From positions 38,374 through 102,373 of the forward strand of contig JAFGLG010000006.1 of the NCBI GenBank assembly GCA_016928155.1: DNA of 64,000 bases, given 5' to 3'. Shown in pieces: positions 8,841 to 15,810 of this stretch (its first letter is position 1; the number at the start of each line of letters is the position of its first letter). Origin of the DNA: Candidatus Woesearchaeota archaeon (GTDB lineage Archaea; Nanobdellota; Nanobdellia; Woesearchaeales; JAFGLG01). The notes under the pieces are model-generated. The model had not been told where the DNA came from. It did not search any database and worked only from the letters and a program-made list of their open reading frames with translations. A program made the translations under genes and the position numbers.

Positions 8841-9110
8841 TCAATGACGTATCCCGAAATCCTTGAACTCTCCTTTTGTCTCGACAATGGAATGCTCTTC
8901 ATCGACGACCTGGCTGAATATTGGCCCTTTCTTGCAGGCCCGGACTAATTCCTGGAGCTTGTCATCATAGCCTTCTGCCACAATTTCTACAGCACCGGTC
9001 ACATTCTGCACATAGCCTTTGAGACCGAGTGATATGGCCTGTTTCTGCACAAAGTGTCTGAATCCTACTCCCTGCACTTCTCCATATATGACCATGTTCA
9101 ATCTTTTCAT
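8841..9110 (-). CDS. acyP: Acylphosphatase
   Basis: This 89-residue enzyme hydrolyses carboxyl-phosphate bonds such as acetyl phosphate. It shows the signature VQGVGFRHFVQ with the catalytic Arg, and GYVQNVTGAVEIVAEG with the catalytic Asn. The ATG at 9110 is preferred to the upstream frame extension because a minus-strand TATA box (9133-9141) sits ~25 nt before it, giving a near-leaderless transcript. Length is exactly that of the family. It is a single gene convergent with orc1/cdc6. Confidence 0.92.
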   Translation of the reverse strand: MKRLNMVIYGEVQGVGFRHFVQKQAISLGLKGYVQNVTGAVEIVAEGYDDKLQELVRACKKGPIFSQVVDEEHSIVETKGEFKDFGIRH

Positions 9111-9180
9111 ATACCCACAATTATTTTCATAGGTATATAAGCTTTTCCTGCATCCACTGGTCACAAGACAGGCCTGCGTG

Positions 9181-9192
9181 AGGTATATAAAA
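9181..9192 (+). promoter_or_regulatory. TATA box for the small-ORF cluster
   Basis: GGTATATAAAA is centred near 9187, predicting a transcript start around 9212, just before the ATG at 9215. It is the only obvious promoter for the three small ORFs between 9215 and 9596. Confidence 0.5.
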
Positions 9193-9214
9193 GATTTTCA
9201 TCAGAGAATAAGGA

Positions 9215-9286
9215 ATGGCTGACGCAACTTTGCCCTGCTCCCCGGGACAATGGGGAGGGGCAGTTTTGCCCCATGCCGGGAGGTGA
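9215..9286 (+). CDS. Possible leaderless micro-ORF (23 aa)
   Basis: A 23-codon frame (MADATLPCSP...) starts where transcription from the TATA at 9181-9192 should begin. Its last codons overlap the GGGAGGTGA that serves as ribosome-binding site for the next small ORF, so it could be a leader peptide controlling that ORF. A GC-rich potential hairpin (CTGC-CCCC with GGGG-GCAG, about 9234-9263) lies inside it. Coding potential cannot be judged at this length. Confidence 0.25.
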   Translation: MADATLPCSPGQWGGAVLPHAGR

Positions 9287-9291
9287 TTCAA

Positions 9292-9399
9292 TTGACAAAT
9301 CCGAATGACATATCTTTGCCCACGATACAGGACTTGTTTTTTCAGCAGATGAAGAGCTTGAGTGTCTCAAAACATAGGCTTGAGGTATATGAGATTTGA
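9292..9399 (+). CDS. Possible small protein (35 aa, TTG start)
   Basis: A strong GGGAGGTGA (9278-9286) is followed after 5 nt by TTG at 9292 and a 35-residue frame, MTNPNDISLPTIQ..., ending EVYEI. The composition is protein-like, with a Phe-Phe-Gln-Gln-Met core and Ser/Lys spacing. It is followed by an 18-bp tandem repeat and then another small acidic ORF with its own strong ribosome-binding site. I do not recognise it. The call rests on the ribosome-binding site and its place in a row of small ORFs. Confidence 0.4.
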   Translation: MTNPNDISLPTIQDLFFQQMKSLSVSKHRLEVYEI

Positions 9400-9429
9400 T
9401 TATGCATGGGAATTTGATTATGCATGGAA
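9394..9429. repeat. 18-bp tandem repeat, two copies
   Basis: ATTTGATTATGCATGG plus two bases occurs at 9394 and again at 9412, period 18. It lies between two small ORFs. Each unit holds an ATG and a TGA in staggered frames. No third copy is present. Confidence 0.75.
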
Positions 9430-9464
9430 TGATGATATTTAGCGGGATAAAAGGAGGTGCTACA

Positions 9465-9596
9465 ATGGAAGAGTTTGTTTCAGATATGGAAGAGGACAAT
9501 GATATTTATACAGTGGATGGATTTCTTGATTTCATAGAAGAGGATCATTTCACCCCGGAAGAGGAAGGTTTCATGCTGGGCTATATCTGCTCATGA
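9465..9596 (+). CDS. Small acidic protein (43 aa)
   Basis: The ATG at 9465 has one of the strongest ribosome-binding sites in the window, AAGGAGGTG (9451-9459). The product begins MEEFVSDMEEDND, contains about one third Asp/Glu, and ends GFMLGYICS with a single penultimate Cys. A hairpin terminator follows immediately. The promoter is probably the TATA at 9181-9192. The motif FTPEEEGFMLGYI is compact and could be a small helical partner protein. Function unknown. Confidence 0.62.
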   Translation: MEEFVSDMEEDNDIYTVDGFLDFIEEDHFTPEEEGFMLGYICS

Positions 9597-9610
9597 CCCC
9601 CACGCCCGCC

Positions 9611-9639
9611 GCCCCTGGTTTGGGGGCTTTTTTCTTTTT
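9611..9639 (+). terminator. Intrinsic-type terminator
   Basis: GCCCC (9611-9615) pairs with GGGGC (9623-9627) across a short loop and is followed by a T-rich tract to 9639. It ends the small-ORF transcript and lies just before the TATA box of the next gene. Confidence 0.7.
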
Positions 9640-9655
9640 ATTTGGCTTACCAAAA

Positions 9656-9667
9656 CTTTATAAAAAT
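9656..9667 (+). promoter_or_regulatory. TATA box of the tsaC-like gene
   Basis: CTTTATAAAAAT is centred about 26 nt before the ATG at 9687, implying a leaderless transcript. This sets the start at 9687 and excludes the longer in-frame starts at 9642 and 9666. Confidence 0.6.
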
Positions 9668-9686
9668 GCCTTCTTTCTGGGACATC

Positions 9687-10256
9687 ATGATACTTACTAA
9701 AGAGGAAGTTAAATTACAGGAGCACTTGCTGATTAAGAAGGTCTGTGAAGGCGCCCTGTTTATTTATCCGACAGATACCATTTACGGCATAGGCTGCAAT
9801 GCGTGTGATGATAAGGCTGTCAGGAAATTGAGGGACATCAAGAAGCGGCCGGACATGCTCTTCTCAGTCATAGCACCTTCAAAGGATTGGATAAGGAATA
9901 ATTGTGTCATGACGGGGGAGGCCATGGCTTGGTTGGATAAGCTGCCTGGACCTTACACCCTTGTCCTCAAGCTGAAGGATAGTTCCTGCATCGCCCCATC
10001 TGTTAATCAGGGAAGCGGCACTCTGGGTGTGAGGATACCGGATCATTGGATAAAGGGTTTTGTGGAGAATCTGGATTTTCCTGTTGTCACGACAAGCGCC
10101 AATGTCTCTGGCAAGGTTTATATGACAAAGATTGATGACCTTGATGAGGATATAAGGAAATTCTGCAGCTTCATAATATATGAAGGCCAGAAGAAAGGTT
10201 CTCCTTCTGATATAATTGATCTGAGCAAGGGTTCTGTAGAGGTGAAGAGAAGATGA
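9687..10256 (+). CDS. Threonylcarbamoyl-AMP synthase (Sua5/YrdC/TsaC family)
   Basis: This enzyme makes threonylcarbamoyl-AMP from Thr, bicarbonate and ATP, the first step of tRNA t6A37 modification. Motifs: IYPTDTIYGIGC, the RDIKKRPDM basic loop, LPGPYTLVLK, GVRIPDHW and TTSANVSG. At 189 residues it has only the YrdC domain and lacks the C-terminal Sua5 domain of longer archaeal members. Its stop overlaps the start of the phosphoesterase gene (ATGA), so the two are translationally coupled. The t6A ligase Kae1 is not in the window. Confidence 0.92.
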   Translation: MILTKEEVKLQEHLLIKKVCEGALFIYPTDTIYGIGCNACDDKAVRKLRDIKKRPDMLFSVIAPSKDWIRNNCVMTGEAMAWLDKLPGPYTLVLKLKDSSCIAPSVNQGSGTLGVRIPDHWIKGFVENLDFPVVTTSANVSGKVYMTKIDDLDEDIRKFCSFIIYEGQKKGSPSDIIDLSKGSVEVKRR

Positions 10257-10855
10257 GGATCCTTGCTGCTGGGGATATCCATGGGGATAAGGGTATTGTG
10301 AAGAGGCTTGCTGACAAGGCTGAGAAGGAGAATGTCGATCTTGTTGTGCTCTGCGGTGATCTGACCCTGGAGGAGCAGTCCACTGAAGGCATCATCGGCC
10401 CTTTCCTCAAGAAGAATAAGAAGGTTGTTCTCATTCCTGGCAACCATGAGACTGTCGCCACTGCTGATTTCCTTGCTGAGCTTTATGGGGTCACTAATCT
10501 CCATGGATATTCTATCGAGCACGGCGATGTCGGCCTGTTCGGCTGCGGGGGGGCCAATATCGGCGTCTTCCAGCTTCCTGAAGATGAGATATATAAGCTC
10601 CTCAAGAAAGGATATGATAGGATCAAGGACATGAAGAAGAAGATAATGGTGACGCATATCCATCCGAAGTCAAGTGTCATGGAGCGTTTCTCCAAGATGG
10701 TTCCTGCGAGCGAAGGTGTCAGGAAAGCGATTGACAAGTTCCACCCGGATATCCTTCTGTGCTCCCATGTCCATGAGGCAGAAGGTCTGGAAGAGAAGAT
10801 TGGTAAGACCAAGGTCATCAATGTCGGCACAAAAGGAAGGATCATAGAGATATAG
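10253..10855 (+). CDS. Calcineurin-like metallophosphoesterase
   Basis: This 200-residue phosphoesterase has the five metal-binding blocks in order: GDIHGD, LCGDLT, IPGNHE, VTHIHP and CSHVHEAEG. The last resembles the GHTH/GHVH block. The start overlaps the stop of the TsaC-like gene by 4 bp, indicating coupled translation. The compact form suggests a small-molecule or nucleic acid phosphodiesterase, but the family is too broad to name a substrate. Confidence 0.9.
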   Translation: MRILAAGDIHGDKGIVKRLADKAEKENVDLVVLCGDLTLEEQSTEGIIGPFLKKNKKVVLIPGNHETVATADFLAELYGVTNLHGYSIEHGDVGLFGCGGANIGVFQLPEDEIYKLLKKGYDRIKDMKKKIMVTHIHPKSSVMERFSKMVPASEGVRKAIDKFHPDILLCSHVHEAEGLEEKIGKTKVINVGTKGRIIEI

Positions 10856-10880
10856 GCCGTGCGTGGCTTCGCTTATTCTG

Positions 10881-11300
10881 CTATATATCCGCTATCACGA
10901 AGCATTTCCATCCTGAATCTGTTTTCTCGACTTTGAACATATGGAGCGTTATCGCTTTCACATCGACTTTCGGGTTGTGTTTCTGGAAATCTATCTTTTC
11001 ACCGGTTAGTTTTCCTTTCAGGGTATAGCCGTCTTTTATTTTTATGTCGAATTTCGAGAATACCAGCTGCTCTGCATCCTTGTAGTATACGAGCTCGCTG
11101 AGGAAATCGAAGAGCAGCTTTTCTATGTCTTCATTTTCAAGCTTTATCTCTCTGGTCTCGGACCCTTGGATCCTGCTTACATCCACTTGCACTTCTTCGA
11201 CTGCCTGTGCTGCGCTTGAGAACATCTGCTCCAGTGTCTTTCCGTATGCCTCAAAAGCCACATCCGCTCTTGTTATCCCTTCGATATATTTGTACGCCAT
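10881..11300 (-). CDS. Archease, activator of RtcB
   Basis: Archease helps RtcB form its guanylylated intermediate and turn over. The 139-residue protein shows the family pattern: ADVAFEAYG near the N-terminus, ENEDIEKLLFDFLSELVY in the middle, DVKAITLHMFKVE and the terminal VIADI. The usual N-terminal His of the HTAD motif reads TRAD here. The gene is third in an operon after an archease-like gene and rtcB, 22 bp from rtcB. Confidence 0.9.
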   Translation of the reverse strand: MAYKYIEGITRADVAFEAYGKTLEQMFSSAAQAVEEVQVDVSRIQGSETREIKLENEDIEKLLFDFLSELVYYKDAEQLVFSKFDIKIKDGYTLKGKLTGEKIDFQKHNPKVDVKAITLHMFKVEKTDSGWKCFVIADI

Positions 11301-11322
11301 TTTTGTTCCATGATTGTCTGGA

Positions 11323-12771
11323 TTATCCTTTGATGTTGCCTAATGGCTTGAATGATGCTATCTTCTTAGAAATCCCTGCATTGTGGACTGAATTTATTAC
11401 TTCTGACACATCCTTGTATGCCAGTCCTGCCTCCTCTGCCAGTCCTGGCAGCGACACAGCCTTGACATATATCCCGTGTGCTTCCATATCTCTCTTGAGC
11501 TCGTCGCCTCTCACTTTGCTCTTCGCTTCTGCCCTGCTCATCACCCTGCCTGAGCCATGGCATGTGCTGCCGAATGTCATCTCGGATTCGTCTGTCCCGA
11601 CAAGCAGATAGCTCATTGTTTCCATGCTCCCTCCGATTATGACTGGCTGTCCTGTCTCTTGGTGCAATGGCGATAGCTCCTTGCGCCCTGGTCCGAAGCT
11701 CCTTGTGGCCCCTTTCCTGTGGACGAGCAATTTTTTTCCTGAATGCTCCTCGACTTTTGCGATATTGTGCGCGACATCATACACCAGTTCCATGCCGAGC
11801 TCCTCAGCACTGCTTCCGAATATCTTTGAGAATCCTTCCCTGATCCCGTGCATCAGCACTTGCCTGTTCGCAAATGCCATGTTGGCTGAAGCGCACATCG
11901 CCTTGAAATAGTCTTGCCCTTCCTTGGAATTGAATGGCGCGCTTGCCAGCTCCTTGTCGATTACTTTTATGCCGTACTTGGGCATTATGTCGAGGCATTT
12001 TCTCAGGTAGTCTGTTCCGACCTGATGACCGAGACCTCGTGAGCCGCAGTGCACCATTATGACTATCTGGTCCTCGAAGATGCCGAATTTCTTGGCGATC
12101 TTGTCTTCGAATATTGCACCTTTTGGGACATGCTGTATCTCGAGGTAATGGTTCCCTGATCCGAGTGTGCCGACTTGGTCTATGCCTCTGGATTTCGCTT
12201 TTTCGCTGACCTTCGAGTCATCTGCTGACTCTATGCAACCACGGTCTTCCATCATCTCCAGGTCCTTTTCCCATCCCTGGCCCTGCTGGATAACCCATTT
12301 TGCGCCTTCATTGAGCAGGTTGTTCAGGTCATTCTTGCTCAGTCTTGATGCTCCCTTTGCTCCGACTCCTGGCCTTGCGCTTCCATAGAGCCTGTCTATT
12401 ATCTCCTTGATTTTTGGTTTGACATCATTGAATGTGAGGTTTGTCCTTATCAGCCTGACTCCGCAGTTGATATCGAATCCCACTCCGCCGGGGCTTATGA
12501 TGCCTTCTTCCAGGTCAAATGCCGCGACACCGCCTATCGGGAATCCGTATCCTGAATGGCCGTCGCTCATGCAGTATGCGTAGTCCTGGATTCCGGGAAG
12601 CGTTGCTACATTTGTCAGCTGGCCGAATACATGCGCATCCATCTCATTGACGAGTTTTTGGCTTGCCACGATCCTTGCAGGGACTCTCATCCCTGGTTTG
12701 TATCCTTTTCCTATTTCCCATACAAAATCATTTATCTTGCTTAATTCCGGTCTTTTTGGCTCTTCTCTCAT
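11323..12771 (-). CDS. rtcB: RNA-splicing ligase RtcB
   Basis: This GTP- and Mn-dependent ligase joins 2',3'-cyclic phosphate and 5'-OH RNA ends, chiefly in tRNA splicing. Key sites are visible: GFDINCGVRLIRT (metal Cys), GSGNHYLEIQ, HCGSRGLGHQ, VAHNIAK, and HRKGATRSFGPG holding the His that carries GMP. No intein interrupts the 482 residues. It is the middle gene of a three-gene operon with two archease-fold proteins, and its substrate class is represented in this window by the intron-containing tRNA-Thr. Confidence 0.97.
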   Translation of the reverse strand: MREEPKRPELSKINDFVWEIGKGYKPGMRVPARIVASQKLVNEMDAHVFGQLTNVATLPGIQDYAYCMSDGHSGYGFPIGGVAAFDLEEGIISPGGVGFDINCGVRLIRTNLTFNDVKPKIKEIIDRLYGSARPGVGAKGASRLSKNDLNNLLNEGAKWVIQQGQGWEKDLEMMEDRGCIESADDSKVSEKAKSRGIDQVGTLGSGNHYLEIQHVPKGAIFEDKIAKKFGIFEDQIVIMVHCGSRGLGHQVGTDYLRKCLDIMPKYGIKVIDKELASAPFNSKEGQDYFKAMCASANMAFANRQVLMHGIREGFSKIFGSSAEELGMELVYDVAHNIAKVEEHSGKKLLVHRKGATRSFGPGRKELSPLHQETGQPVIIGGSMETMSYLLVGTDESEMTFGSTCHGSGRVMSRAEAKSKVRGDELKRDMEAHGIYVKAVSLPGLAEEAGLAYKDVSEVINSVHNAGISKKIASFKPLGNIKG

Positions 12772-12772
12772 T

Positions 12773-13174
12773 TTAGTCGTAATGAAATTTCATCTCATAT
12801 GTCCCTTTGTCCTGCGTCAGCTCGAATCCATAATAGGTGACTATGCCGAGCTCTTTCACCATCTCTGTCTGGTCGAGCGCTTGCGTCGTGAATTTTGCCA
12901 GTATCCTTGATTCTGATAGCTTGTCTATGCTGATGTCAAGTATCTTTTTCTTTTTTGATAGGTCTATTGTCTTCTGCAGTATGGATATCGCCAGGTCCTC
13001 GAAGTCTTCTGCCTCTGCTTCTATCTCATCTTCTGTTGTCTTTTTGCCTGGATCAGGGGCATGGCTTGCATATATGACTCTTATTATCTCTTTGATTGCA
13101 TTTGTGAGTAAGTTCTCTCTTGTCTTTGCCCTCACTGTTATCCTTTTTTCGAGTTGTTCGTTCAGGAATGTCAT
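12773..13174 (-). CDS. Archease-like paralogue, first gene of the rtcB operon
   Basis: This 133-residue protein is not obviously annotated by motif, but it follows the archease plan. It has an N-terminal strand ITVRAKTRENLL, a helix, an acidic insertion (50-60), EDFEDLAISILQKTIDL matching the archease helix EDIEKLLFDFLSEL, a two-strand section ISIDKLSESRILAKF, and a C-terminal GIVTYYGFELTQ...MKFHYD matching DVKAITLHMFKVE...VIADI. The HTAD-type acid and the Thr-x-His of true archease are missing. It is 1 bp from rtcB. I infer a diverged archease subunit or modulator. Confidence 0.7.
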   Translation of the reverse strand: MTFLNEQLEKRITVRAKTRENLLTNAIKEIIRVIYASHAPDPGKKTTEDEIEAEAEDFEDLAISILQKTIDLSKKKKILDISIDKLSESRILAKFTTQALDQTEMVKELGIVTYYGFELTQDKGTYEMKFHYD

Positions 13175-13197
13175 TTTATCACCTTGAGCTTTGGTTT

Positions 13198-13207
13198 TAT
13201 TTAAATA
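13198..13207 (-). promoter_or_regulatory. TATA box of the archease-like/rtcB/archease operon
   Basis: On the minus strand TATTTAAATA is centred ~29 nt before the ATG at 13174. No closer promoter exists for rtcB or archease, so the three genes likely share this one. Confidence 0.55.
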
Positions 13208-13249
13208 TATGCTGATTTTTTATCGGCATTTTGCGGCATTTTTTGTGTT

Positions 13250-13792
13250 TCAATATTTTTTTAGCAGTGTCGGGATTGCTGCTCCGATTGATGCCGGGAA
13301 TGATATTGTGATTACTGCCTTGAATACTGTGGCATGTTCCTGGAAGGAATGGTTTACCCCGAATATGTAGATCATCATGAATGAGACTATCAGTGATATC
13401 GCATATAATGTGAAGAATCTTTTTGCCCAGAACTGCCCGAATCTCCTCTCTTGTTTGTTCGGCACCCGCTGGTAGCTTATGAAGTATATCTCCAGTGTTA
13501 GAACGATCAATGTCAGTGATATTATCCATATCACATTAAGTGCTGTCATCAGATTGACTGTCCTCACAAGAGCTCCCTTGAAGGCGAATCCTGATGCTAT
13601 GACCAAGGAACCGAAGACTGCATAGATAATGTCTTTGCTTGAGAACAGGTCTGGTTTCTTTTCGATAAGCTTCTCCTCAAGGAGCTTTATGTCCTTGAGT
13701 ATCTCATCCATCTCTCTTTTCTCCTTGAACTCCTCGATGATTTTCTTCTCTTCACCTGAGAGTTTCTTTGCTGTTTTCTTTGCCTTTGCCAT
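13250..13792 (-). CDS. Integral membrane protein, DUF2391-like
   Basis: A cytoplasmic, charged coiled-coil N-terminus (about 1-60, rich in Lys/Glu) is followed by four hydrophobic helices: AVFGSLVIASGFAFKG, ALNVIWIISLTLIVLTLEI, FFTLYAISLIVSFMMIYIFG and AVITISFPASIGAAIPTLL. The topology and the AIPTLLKKY end resemble the DUF2391 family. The ATG at 13792 is chosen; a TTG at 13834 would add 14 residues and overlap the previous gene. It is last in a minus-strand set with pilin-like genes. Function unknown. Confidence 0.68.
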   Translation of the reverse strand: MAKAKKTAKKLSGEEKKIIEEFKEKREMDEILKDIKLLEEKLIEKKPDLFSSKDIIYAVFGSLVIASGFAFKGALVRTVNLMTALNVIWIISLTLIVLTLEIYFISYQRVPNKQERRFGQFWAKRFFTLYAISLIVSFMMIYIFGVNHSFQEHATVFKAVITISFPASIGAAIPTLLKKY

Positions 13793-13823
13793 TTTATTGG
13801 GGGGTGAGGGTGTATTGTCTTTT

Positions 13824-14057
13824 TCAATAGGCAATTATCTTTAGCTCTTCGTTTTGCTCTGTCCCTTTCTCTTCTGTCTTCTCTGCAGGTGGTGCGTCGC
13901 CGAACATGTTGAAGGCTCCGGATGGGGCATCCTGGACTTCTGATAGCACAGCTTCGGATGGCACAGGTACAGGCCTATCCCCGATTATTTCCTGTAAGAA
14001 CCTTATCAGTTTCCTTATCTGTTCCGGTGATTCATTGGTGTCTATAGTAATCTTCAT
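13824..14057 (-). CDS. Small hypothetical protein (77 aa)
   Basis: The N-terminus MKITIDTNESPEQIRKLIRFLQEIIG predicts one strand and one amphipathic helix; the rest is a low-complexity Pro/Glu/Ala tail ending EELKIIAY. It overlaps the preceding pilin-like gene by 26 bp, a sign of translational coupling. I do not recognise it. Its place between two membrane proteins suggests a cytoplasmic accessory. Confidence 0.6.
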   Translation of the reverse strand: MKITIDTNESPEQIRKLIRFLQEIIGDRPVPVPSEAVLSEVQDAPSGAFNMFGDAPPAEKTEEKGTEQNEELKIIAY

Positions 14058-14445
14058 AGTGCGCTCTCTCCCAGTATATTATCCTTATGGTCTTGGGTTC
14101 ATATGATGTATAATTGCCTGCTATTAAATAGCTTTCTACTGCGACGCTTTCTTCAGGCAGTGAGCTGAGGTCTATGTCCTTGTCTCCTATGATTATCTCA
14201 TAGTCGTAGAGCTTGTCGAACTTGTTGTAGTATCTGATGAGCGTCGCGTTTATGCAGGTCTTGTTCTCTGCAAGGACGCAGTTCCTGAATCCAGGATCTT
14301 TGGGCATGTCTTCGAAGATGTGCATGTCTGTCTTTGATGGTTCTGTCTCATGGAAGAAGGGTATGATGTAGAGCAGGAATACCAGGGCAAGAAGGATTGC
14401 TGCGACTGCTTCGATTATCTTGAAGAATCCTTTTCTGCTGCTCAT
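14032..14445 (-). CDS. Pilin-like membrane-anchored protein
   Basis: After a short basic start (MSSRKG) comes a long hydrophobic helix FFKIIEAVAAILLALVFLLY with a Glu six residues in, resembling the archaeal class III (type IV pilin) signal. The remainder is an outward domain with two Cys (about 55-65) and N-glycosylation sequons (ENKT, CINAT, GNYTS). The ATG at 14445 is preferred because GGTGATG lies 8 nt upstream and it follows the previous stop; ATGs at 14454 and 14460 are alternatives. It is probably processed and assembled with the 414-aa protein encoded just upstream. Confidence 0.65.
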   Translation of the reverse strand: MSSRKGFFKIIEAVAAILLALVFLLYIIPFFHETEPSKTDMHIFEDMPKDPGFRNCVLAENKTCINATLIRYYNKFDKLYDYEIIIGDKDIDLSSLPEESVAVESYLIAGNYTSYEPKTIRIIYWERAHYEDYYRHQ

Positions 14446-14453
14446 CAAGGTCA

Positions 14454-15698
14454 TCACCATGTCATTATCAGGATGTAATAATCCTTTTTCTCTCCGTCTA
14501 TTTCATCTGGGAGTGTTTTTGCCAGGACCCTCTTTGAGTTGACCTGCGCCATCTGGTACGGCTCCTGTCCTGTGCTGAACACTGTGGCCCCTGTACTGGA
14601 TAATACCTGTATGTCGAATTCCTTGTTCCTCTGGTATGCCCATCTTGATTTCATTTCTTCATAGCTCTCATTCATGCTGCCTAGCTTGTTGGGGTCAAGG
14701 AGTGTGTATCTCTCTTCATGGCCTATCCATGCATGATGGTGTTCGAAGCCTGATGGGACATGTTCATCGTCTTCAAATACAGCTATCTTGTATTCTGTGT
14801 CATTGAGGTTGAAGTCTATGTAGATGTCTGTCTCTTCCCCTCCGCAGACAGTGTAATCAACTTCTTTTGTGAATTTTATGGAGAGCGCTCCTCCACCGTG
14901 GAGATTTAGGTAATCATCTGTCTTCATGATGCACTCTGTCTCGTTGAAGCTCCCGAATTCTGAATTGTCGAAATAATAGTTGGGATAACTCTTGGCTTTG
15001 ATCTTTATCCTCATCATTTTGCTTTCATGAGGGCTTTTTGCTTTTATTATTCCATATATCCCATCATTCTCTGCTGTCATGATATTGGAATGGTCGAATA
15101 TGCTGGTTGTCATCTTATATTTTGAATGTATGCTGCTCGAGGCGAACCCTGTACTCTCAGGGATGATGTCTGCATTGTTTATCTGTATCCTGAAATCAGT
15201 TATTACCGGATTCCCGTTGTAGGAATAGAGTCTGAGGTTTGAATTTAGATAGTTTATTATTGATTTCCCGGTTCTTGTCTCATTCTCTTCTGCGTGGAAT
15301 TGCAGCAGTCTTTCTTGGCCTTGCACTGTGATCGGCCTGTCTGATAATGTGAGTTTTCTTGTCTTGTATCCCTGCGGCAGGTTGTCTATGAATATCAGTT
15401 TCCCTTCATCAGTCACGAATTGGATGTTCTCGAGAAGCGCTTCTCCTGTCTGGAACGGATAGTCGATGAGTATTGCGGCGTGCTGCTGCACTTCTTCGCT
15501 GCTTATGAGGATTGGATATTCCCTCACTTGTGTGAATGTCTCTGCTTTTAGGTTTTCCAGCACAAGCCCTGTGTAGTCTGTCACTTCCCGTGTTGTGAAC
15601 AGTGAAGGTCTTGCGTAGATGAAGAACAGCGTCAGGAATAGCAGGAATATGCTCAGGCTGATCACCCAGTCTATCTGTGTCACTCCTCTTTTTTTCAT
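14454..15698 (-). CDS. Large pilin-like surface protein
   Basis: The N-terminus MKKRGVTQIDWVISLSIFLLFLTLFFIY is a class III-like signal: basic residues plus Gly, then one hydrophobic helix. The outward ~380 residues are beta-rich with few Cys and Asn-linked glycosylation sequons. The start at 15698 is used because the longer frame to 15725 would run 9 bp into tRNA-Val. The four genes 15698-13250 form a tight unit with overlapping ends, so this may be a small pilus-like or surface fibre system. No prepilin peptidase or assembly ATPase is adjacent. Confidence 0.6.
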   Translation of the reverse strand: MKKRGVTQIDWVISLSIFLLFLTLFFIYARPSLFTTREVTDYTGLVLENLKAETFTQVREYPILISSEEVQQHAAILIDYPFQTGEALLENIQFVTDEGKLIFIDNLPQGYKTRKLTLSDRPITVQGQERLLQFHAEENETRTGKSIINYLNSNLRLYSYNGNPVITDFRIQINNADIIPESTGFASSSIHSKYKMTTSIFDHSNIMTAENDGIYGIIKAKSPHESKMMRIKIKAKSYPNYYFDNSEFGSFNETECIMKTDDYLNLHGGGALSIKFTKEVDYTVCGGEETDIYIDFNLNDTEYKIAVFEDDEHVPSGFEHHHAWIGHEERYTLLDPNKLGSMNESYEEMKSRWAYQRNKEFDIQVLSSTGATVFSTGQEPYQMAQVNSKRVLAKTLPDEIDGEKKDYYILIMTW

Positions 15699-15716
15699 TT
15701 TGGGTTTTGGTACTGA

Positions 15717-15789
15717 TGGGCCCACTGGGAATCGAACCCAGGATCTTCGCCTTGTGAAGGCGACGTCATAGCCACTAGACCATGGGCCC
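15717..15789 (-). tRNA. tRNA-Val (anticodon CAC)
   Basis: On the minus strand a 73-nt cloverleaf forms: acceptor GGGCCCA/TGGGCCC, discriminator A, anticodon stem TCGCC/GGCGA with loop TTCACAA (anticodon CAC), and T arm CTGGG-TTCGATT-CCCAG. There is no intron and the CCA is not encoded. It lies between the radical SAM gene and the pilin-like gene, all on the same strand. Confidence 0.96.
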
Positions 15790-15810
15790 AGTTTATTCTT
15801 TGATTATTCT

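Noticed and set aside
8760..8948. 62-codon plus-strand ORF after orc1/cdc6
   Set aside because: Half of it is antisense to acylphosphatase and it has no ribosome-binding site or promoter.
13824..13834. TTG start for the DUF2391-like protein at 13834
   Set aside because: It overlaps the previous stop and has no ribosome-binding site; the ATG at 13792 is used, though the longer form cannot be ruled out.
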